Under the pieces are notes generated by a model. The model saw nothing but the letters and a program-made list of their open reading frames with translations, had not been told where the DNA came from and ran no database searches. Below are positions 1 to 5,771 of a DNA stretch of 5,771 nucleotides, one piece after another (position 1 is the stretch's first letter; every line of letters starts with the position of its first letter). The stretch lies in NCBI GenBank assembly GCA_014860725.1, contig JACZJD010000340.1, positions 1 through 5,771 of the forward strand, written 5' to 3'. The stretch comes from Aquamicrobium sp. (GTDB lineage: Bacteria > Pseudomonadota > Alphaproteobacteria > Rhizobiales > Rhizobiaceae). Position numbers and translations under genes: made by a program.

Positions 1-322
1 GCTGTGCGGCCGCCATCGCCGCCGCCGCGCCCGCCGGAGCCGGCGCGGAATAGGCGACGGGCGCGGCCGAGGCCACGAACTCGTCCTGCTCCTCGGCCAG
101 CGAGAAGATGGCGGGCGTCACCTCGACGCTGTCGGGAAGGACGGGATCGTCGGCATCGACGGCGGCGAGCGAAAGCTGCTGCGCCTCGAGACCGAGATCG
201 CTGGTCGTGCAGCCGGCCAGACCGCCGGAGACCAGAAGGGCGCACAGCGCGGAATGAAGACGATGTCGCGGCAATCCGGGCACTTTCTTCTTCGTCGATC
301 CGTTCCCCGCCGTCTTGCGCAT
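1..322 (-). CDS. Putative lipoprotein, N-terminal part (runs off left edge)
   Basis: The reading frame is open from an ATG at 322 down to base 1, giving 107 codons with no stop; the rest lies outside the window. The N-terminus has a basic stretch (KKK at residues 11-13, arginines at 19 and 21). A hydrophobic segment follows at about residues 24-36 and ends in the lipobox Leu-Ala-Gly-Cys, with Cys38 the predicted lipidated residue. This indicates export by Sec and processing by signal peptidase II. Residue +2 is Thr, not Asp, which by the enterobacterial Lol rule would favour the outer membrane. The mature part seen here is acidic and then very rich in Ala and Pro, like a flexible linker before a folded domain that is not visible. 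No clear Shine-Dalgarno precedes 322. A GTG at codon 14 (281-283) follows a GAAGAAG stretch and is an alternative start. The function cannot be told from this fragment. Confidence 0.72.
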   Translation of the reverse strand, partial: MRKTAGNGSTKKKVPGLPRHRLHSALCALLVSGGLAGCTTSDLGLEAQQLSLAAVDADDPVLPDSVEVTPAIFSLAEEQDEFVASAAPVAYSAPAPAGAAAAMAAAQ

Positions 323-415
323 TACATCAGCCGCGCCCGCGCCGCAAGCAGCTTCGCCTCCCGAGGGAAACGGCACGGCCGGCGCGCGCCGGGTATCGGC
401 CACGCCCAAGCGCCA

Positions 416-455
416 CGATGCCGAAGTGGAATCCGGTTTTCCGGCGCATCCGACG
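416..455 (+). repeat. Degenerate rhizobial intergenic repeat-like segment
   Basis: The segment has the word order ATGCCGAAGTGGAA, then TCCGGTTTTCCGG, then GCATC. This resembles the very common intergenic repeat of Mesorhizobium and related genomes, remembered as roughly ATGATCCCGAAAAGTGGAAACCGGTTTTCGG followed by a second ATCATG-like word. Its core, CCGG-TTTT-CCGG at 433-444, can form a small hairpin. The match is from memory and imperfect (a few bases are missing in the GAAAAGTGG word), so this would be a decayed or partial copy. Such elements are non-coding and lie between genes, as here. Confidence 0.4.
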
Positions 456-470
456 ACCGGGCCAAGAATA

Positions 471-524
471 GATCGCGATCTTGCGCCGGCCGGAACCGCT
501 GCGCTCCGGCGAAGCTTGCGCAAG
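471..524. repeat. Nested palindromes / potential stem-loop
   Basis: A 10-base perfect palindrome GATCGCGATC (471-480) is followed by an inverted-repeat set. CTTGCGC at 480-486 pairs with GCGCAAG at 518-524. Inside it, GCCGGA at 489-494 pairs with TCCGGC at 505-510 around a 10-base loop. The right arm is itself part of a palindrome, CTTGCGCAAG (515-524). The cluster could be an intergenic palindromic element or an RNA hairpin in a 5' leader. There is no T-tract, so it does not look like an intrinsic terminator. At this GC content short palindromes arise easily by chance. Confidence 0.35.
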
Positions 525-730
525 GCTTGCGGCGATCCGAGAAAAGGAGGCCGGCCGGAGGTTGTTAAAGCGCGGCGTCATGGCATAATGACTTTGCGAC
601 TCGCGGGAAAGATTGTCCGGCGGCTCGTTTCCCCAAGTATCCGTCCTGTGCTTCCCGAGTACCGACAGAAAGGTCCGGGTATGCGTGCCTATGCGTCGCA
701 ATCACAAGAACAGAACGACAGGGAACGACA

Positions 731-3242
<2,512 letters not shown>

Positions 3243-3261
3243 GGGCGGGAGGATGACACGG

Positions 3262-3287
3262 GACACGCGGCCGCCCGGCCGCGTGTC
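3262..3287 (+). terminator. Probable terminator after the aminotransferase gene
   Basis: GACACGCGGCCG (3262-3273) and CGGCCGCGTGTC (3276-3287) are perfect 12-base complements. In practice this gives an 11-base-pair GC-rich stem with a 4-base loop. It begins 20 bases after the aminotransferase stop and is followed by ACAAAACTTT, which holds only a weak T-run. The strength of the stem and its location support transcript termination or 3'-end protection. It separates the aminotransferase gene from the GGDEF-EAL gene. Confidence 0.65.
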
Positions 3288-3363
3288 ACAAAACTTTCAT
3301 ACTCGCTCAACCGCTCCTTAAACGCCCCCCTATACCGTCGGTGCGAAAGTCGGGGCGGCGGGC

Positions 3364-4902
3364 ATGAGCATCTTCACCACCATAAGGAACCACAGCACGC
3401 GCGGCTACTACGTGCTGCAGCTGCTGTTTCTGGCGAGCGCGCTGACGCTCGGCTGGTCCATCGCGGCGTTCCACGACGTCACCGCGCTGGCCTGGGCGCT
3501 CGGCTTCTGCCTCGCCGTCAACCTGACGGCGATCGTGGTGCTGGTCTATCTCCAGCGCACCATCAGCCGGCGGCTGCGCCGCGCCTCCATCGACGAGGTG
3601 GAAACTGCGCGCATCATGCGCACCGACGCGCTCACCGGCGCGATGATGCGCGGGGCCTTCCTGGAGGAGCTTCAGCGCGCGCTCGGCCGGCCGCTCGCGC
3701 CGCGGCAGGCGACGCTCGTCCTGGTCGATCTCGACCACTTCAAGCGCCTGAACGACAGCTTCGGCCATCCCTTCGGCGATGCGGCGCTGGCGCATCTCGT
3801 GAGGGCGATGACGCGGCTCTTCCCCGACGGCATGATCGGCAGGCTGGGCGGCGACGAGTTCGCCCTCCTGATCCGCGACTGCGACGTGGACGGCACGACG
3901 GCGCGCGCCCAGCGGCTGATCGAGGAGCTGCGCGCGGGCATCCCCCATGACGGCCACACCATCGCGCTCTCCGTCTCGATGGGCGCAGCGCTCGCGCCGG
4001 CGCATGCCGGCCAGTCCAACGACCTGATGCGGCTCGCCGATCTGGCCCTCTACGAGAGCAAGGCCAACGGGCGCGGCCGCATCACCGTCTTCGACACCGG
4101 GCTCCTTTCCGAGAAGCGCCATCGCCGCTTCATCGAGCGCGAGCTGCGCGCCGCGATCTACCTCAACGAGCTCGAGCTCCACTACCAGCCGGTTATCAAT
4201 GCGGACGGCTCGACCTACGCCGTGGAAGGGCTGGTGCGCTGGCGCCACCCGGTCCGCGGCCTGATCCCGCCGGGCGAGTTCATCCCCATCGCCGAGGAAA
4301 CGAGCCTGATCGATACGCTCGGCGCCTGGGTGTTCCGCCGCGCCTGCCTCGACGCCGGCGCCTTCTCTGGCTGCCGCATCAGCATCAACGTCTCGGGCGA
4401 GCAGCTGAAGCGCGACGAGTTCGTCGTCATGCTGGCGCGCATCCTCGGCGAGACCGGCTGCCGGGCCGACAATTTCGTGCTGGAGATCACCGAGACCGCC
4501 GCCACCACGGCGACGCCCGAAATCCTGCACCGGCTGGAGGCGGCGCGGGCCATGGGCTTCCGCGTGGCGCTCGACGATTTCGGCACCGGCTTCTGCGGCT
4601 TCAACTATCTCAAGACGCTGCCCATCGACGCGATCAAGATCGACAGGAGCTACATCCAGAGCCTTTCGCACGACGAGGTGGCGCGCGTCTTCGTCTCCGC
4701 CCTGACGCAGATCGCCCATATCCAGAACCTCGTCATCGTCGCGGAAGGCATCGAGACGGAGGACGACCTCGCGCTGGCGCGCGCCGCCGGCTGCAACCGC
4801 TTCCAGGGCTACCACATCGCCCGCCCCGCCCCGAAGGAGAAGCTTGCCGGCTTCCTCCACATGCCCGCGCGGGCAACGCAGGTGGCCGCGCTCGCTGGGT
4901 GA
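3364..4902 (+). CDS. Membrane-anchored GGDEF-EAL bifunctional c-di-GMP protein
   Basis: Predicted to make and/or degrade c-di-GMP at the cytoplasmic face of the inner membrane. The 512 residues comprise two membrane helices (about 15-36 and 41-63) joined by only a few residues, a basic linker, a GGDEF domain (about 86-245) and an EAL domain (about 255-500). The GGDEF motif is canonical (G162-F166) and the upstream D122-L-D with N130 and D131 is intact, so cyclase activity is plausible. The RxxD inhibitory site expected at 153-156 reads FPDG and is absent. In the EAL domain E288 (EGL), N342, E374, E377, D404-D405 (DDFGTG), K425, E461 and Q481 are all kept, so phosphodiesterase activity is also plausible. 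The membrane hairpin has no periplasmic sensor domain, so it may serve as an anchor or sense through the membrane. The ATG at 3364 has only a G-rich, weak ribosome site. The gene lies 121 bases after the aminotransferase stop, beyond a hairpin. Confidence 0.93.
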   Translation: MSIFTTIRNHSTRGYYVLQLLFLASALTLGWSIAAFHDVTALAWALGFCLAVNLTAIVVLVYLQRTISRRLRRASIDEVETARIMRTDALTGAMMRGAFLEELQRALGRPLAPRQATLVLVDLDHFKRLNDSFGHPFGDAALAHLVRAMTRLFPDGMIGRLGGDEFALLIRDCDVDGTTARAQRLIEELRAGIPHDGHTIALSVSMGAALAPAHAGQSNDLMRLADLALYESKANGRGRITVFDTGLLSEKRHRRFIERELRAAIYLNELELHYQPVINADGSTYAVEGLVRWRHPVRGLIPPGEFIPIAEETSLIDTLGAWVFRRACLDAGAFSGCRISINVSGEQLKRDEFVVMLARILGETGCRADNFVLEITETAATTATPEILHRLEAARAMGFRVALDDFGTGFCGFNYLKTLPIDAIKIDRSYIQSLSHDEVARVFVSALTQIAHIQNLVIVAEGIETEDDLALARAAGCNRFQGYHIARPAPKEKLAGFLHMPARATQVAALAG

Positions 4903-5068
4903 CGCCGCGGGCGGTGCGACAGGTCGCCCTGCCCCGCGCCTCTTGCCCTCGTCCCTTAGCCGTGTGACGATATTGCCATAGCCCCGGACGGCCGCCGCGC
5001 CGTCTCGGCCCTGCGACGGCCGCCAAGGCCCGAAGGCACCGGCCGCCGCTCACGACGCAACGCGCGAG

Positions 5069-5075
5069 AGGGAGG
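5069..5075 (+). promoter_or_regulatory. Ribosome binding site of the EF-G-like gene
   Basis: AGGGAGG ends 9 bases before the ATG at 5085 and fixes the start of the EF-G-like gene. The rest of the 182-base gap (4903-5084) shows no clear promoter. It has a short hairpin, GACGGC (4987-4992) with GCCGTC (4999-5004), and a repeated GACGGCCGCC (4987-4996 and 5015-5024). Neither can be given a function. Confidence 0.65.
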
Positions 5076-5084
5076 TCAGGTCAC

Positions 5085-5771
5085 ATGGGCAAAAGAGCAG
5101 GAGAACGCCGGAAAGGGCCGAAATGCGTCGCCATTGTCGGTCCCTTTTCGAGCGGCAAGACAACGCTTCTGGAAGCGCTTCTGGCGCGCACCGGAGCGAT
5201 CCCCCGGCAGAACGCCGTATCCTCGGGCAATACGGTCGGTGACGGCTCGGCAGAGGCCCGCGCTCACATGATGAGCGTCGAGGCGACCTTCGCCACCGCG
5301 GAATTCATGGGCGAGAGCATCACCTTCGTGGATTGCCCCGGCTCGATCGAGTTCGCCTTCGAGGCGCAGCCGATCCTCGCCGCCTGCGACCTCGCCATCG
5401 TCGTCGCCGAGCCCGACGAGAAGAAGATTCCCGCGCTCCAGCTCATCATGCGCCAGCTCGACGAGATGGGCGTGCCGCACGTCCTGTTCCTCAACAAGAT
5501 CGACAAGGCGACGACCGGCGTGCGCGAGACGCTGAAGCTGCTCCAGCCGGCGAGCTCCACGCCCTTGCTCCTGCGCCAGATACCGCTGCGCAAGGACGGC
5601 ATCGTCGTCGGCTCGATCGACCTCGCGCTGGAGCGCGCCTACATCTACCAGGAGCATGCCGAGAGCACCGTCGCCGACATCCCCGACGACGAGAAGGCGC
5701 GCGAGATCGAGGCCCGCTTCTCGATGCTGGAGGCGCTGGCCGACCACGACGACGCGCTGATGGAGCAGTTG
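5085..5771 (+). CDS. EF-G-like translational GTPase paralogue, N-terminal part (runs off right edge)
   Basis: 229 codons of an open frame from ATG 5085 to the window end. The G-domain elements are in order: P-loop GPFSSGKT (residues 19-26), a G3 motif DCPG (83-86), and NKID (137-140). The sequence after NKID (the ETLKLLQPASSTPLLLRQIPL part) resembles the EF-G G' region. The ARFSMLEALADHDDALMEQL end corresponds to the EF-G segment that in the canonical protein precedes domain II. It differs from housekeeping FusA in two ways. The residue after DCPG is Ser87 where EF-G has the catalytic histidine (DTPGH). The switch I segment lacks the RGITI signature and reads MSVEAT (63-68). It is therefore an EF-G-like paralogue of the kind often labelled elongation factor G in rhizobia, not the main translocase. 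GTP binding is likely; normal hydrolysis or a role in translocation is uncertain. Confidence 0.85.
   Translation, partial: MGKRAGERRKGPKCVAIVGPFSSGKTTLLEALLARTGAIPRQNAVSSGNTVGDGSAEARAHMMSVEATFATAEFMGESITFVDCPGSIEFAFEAQPILAACDLAIVVAEPDEKKIPALQLIMRQLDEMGVPHVLFLNKIDKATTGVRETLKLLQPASSTPLLLRQIPLRKDGIVVGSIDLALERAYIYQEHAESTVADIPDDEKAREIEARFSMLEALADHDDALMEQL

Larger units (their letters stand above)
323..730. other. Gene-free region between divergent genes
   Basis: This stretch separates the minus-strand lipoprotein gene from the plus-strand small gene, so it should carry promoters for both. I could not place a convincing -35/-10 pair for either direction. It contains a short degenerate repeat-like segment (about 416-455), nested palindromes (471-524) and an isolated AGGAGG at 545-550 with no ORF behind it (the TTG and ATG that follow run into a TAA within a few codons). 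The open frames across the region give Arg/Pro-rich, low-complexity products typical of non-coding high-GC DNA. No tRNA or structured RNA was recognised. Confidence 0.6.

Noticed and set aside
4..471. Plus-strand 155-residue open frame at the left edge
   Set aside because: Arg/Pro repeats typical of noise; the opposite strand encodes a clear lipoprotein signal.
545..550. Perfect AGGAGG Shine-Dalgarno-like sequence
   Set aside because: The TTG and ATG that follow meet a stop within a few codons, so no gene is supported.
327..701. Minus-strand 124-residue open frame in the intergenic region
   Set aside because: No convincing ribosome site or domain, Arg-rich composition, and it overlaps palindromic non-coding elements.
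3307..4860. Minus-strand 517-residue open frame opposite the GGDEF-EAL gene
   Set aside because: Antisense shadow of a gene with clear catalytic motifs; the product is Arg/Ala/Glu-rich low complexity.
4987..5024. Hairpin GACGGC/GCCGTC and direct repeat GACGGCCGCC after the GGDEF-EAL gene
   Set aside because: The stem is only 6 bases, lies 85 bases past the stop and has no T-run. Short GC repeats are expected by chance here.
5076..5747. Minus-strand 223-residue open frame opposite the EF-G-like gene
   Set aside because: Antisense shadow; the plus strand carries ordered GTPase motifs and a strong ribosome site.

Overview
The window is GC-rich chromosomal DNA (I estimate well over 60% G+C, with G/C-ending codons). 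It looks like an alphaproteobacterium of the Rhizobiales/Hyphomicrobiales, perhaps near Mesorhizobium or other Phyllobacteriaceae. The pointers are the Rhizobium-type class I-beta aspartate aminotransferase, the style of the cyclic-di-GMP proteins, the EF-G-like GTPase and a fragment resembling a rhizobial intergenic repeat. The organism assignment is inferred from protein character, not from a database search.

Layout, left to right: (1) the N-terminal part of a minus-strand lipoprotein gene running off the left edge (1-322). (2) About 400 bases without a gene (323-730), holding a short degenerate repeat and nested palindromes, and presumably divergent promoters. (3) A small plus-strand gene for a 69-residue protein of unknown function (731-940). 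It is convergent with, and only 4 bases from, (4) a minus-strand stand-alone EAL-domain c-di-GMP phosphodiesterase (945-1850). (5) A divergent intergenic region with a CtrA-like TTTA-N7-TTAAC site. (6) A class I aspartate (possibly also prephenate) aminotransferase (2040-3242), closed by a strong hairpin. (7) A membrane-anchored GGDEF-EAL protein (3364-4902). (8) The N-terminal 229 residues of an EF-G-like GTPase (5085 to the right edge), in which the catalytic histidine position after DxPG is a serine.

Functionally, two c-di-GMP enzymes flank a housekeeping amino-acid gene. The stand-alone EAL protein keeps the metal-binding and catalytic positions of the family. The GGDEF-EAL protein keeps both active sites but lacks the RxxD inhibitory site. 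The aminotransferase, GGDEF-EAL and EF-G-like genes point the same way but are separated by 121 and 182 bases, and a hairpin follows the first, so they are probably independent transcription units.

I see no mobile element, CRISPR array, tRNA, rRNA or obvious defence system. Most of the window is ordinary core chromosome. The points most worth a second look are the divergent G-domain of the EF-G paralogue, the possible CtrA site at the EAL/aminotransferase divergent promoter, and the small convergent protein.
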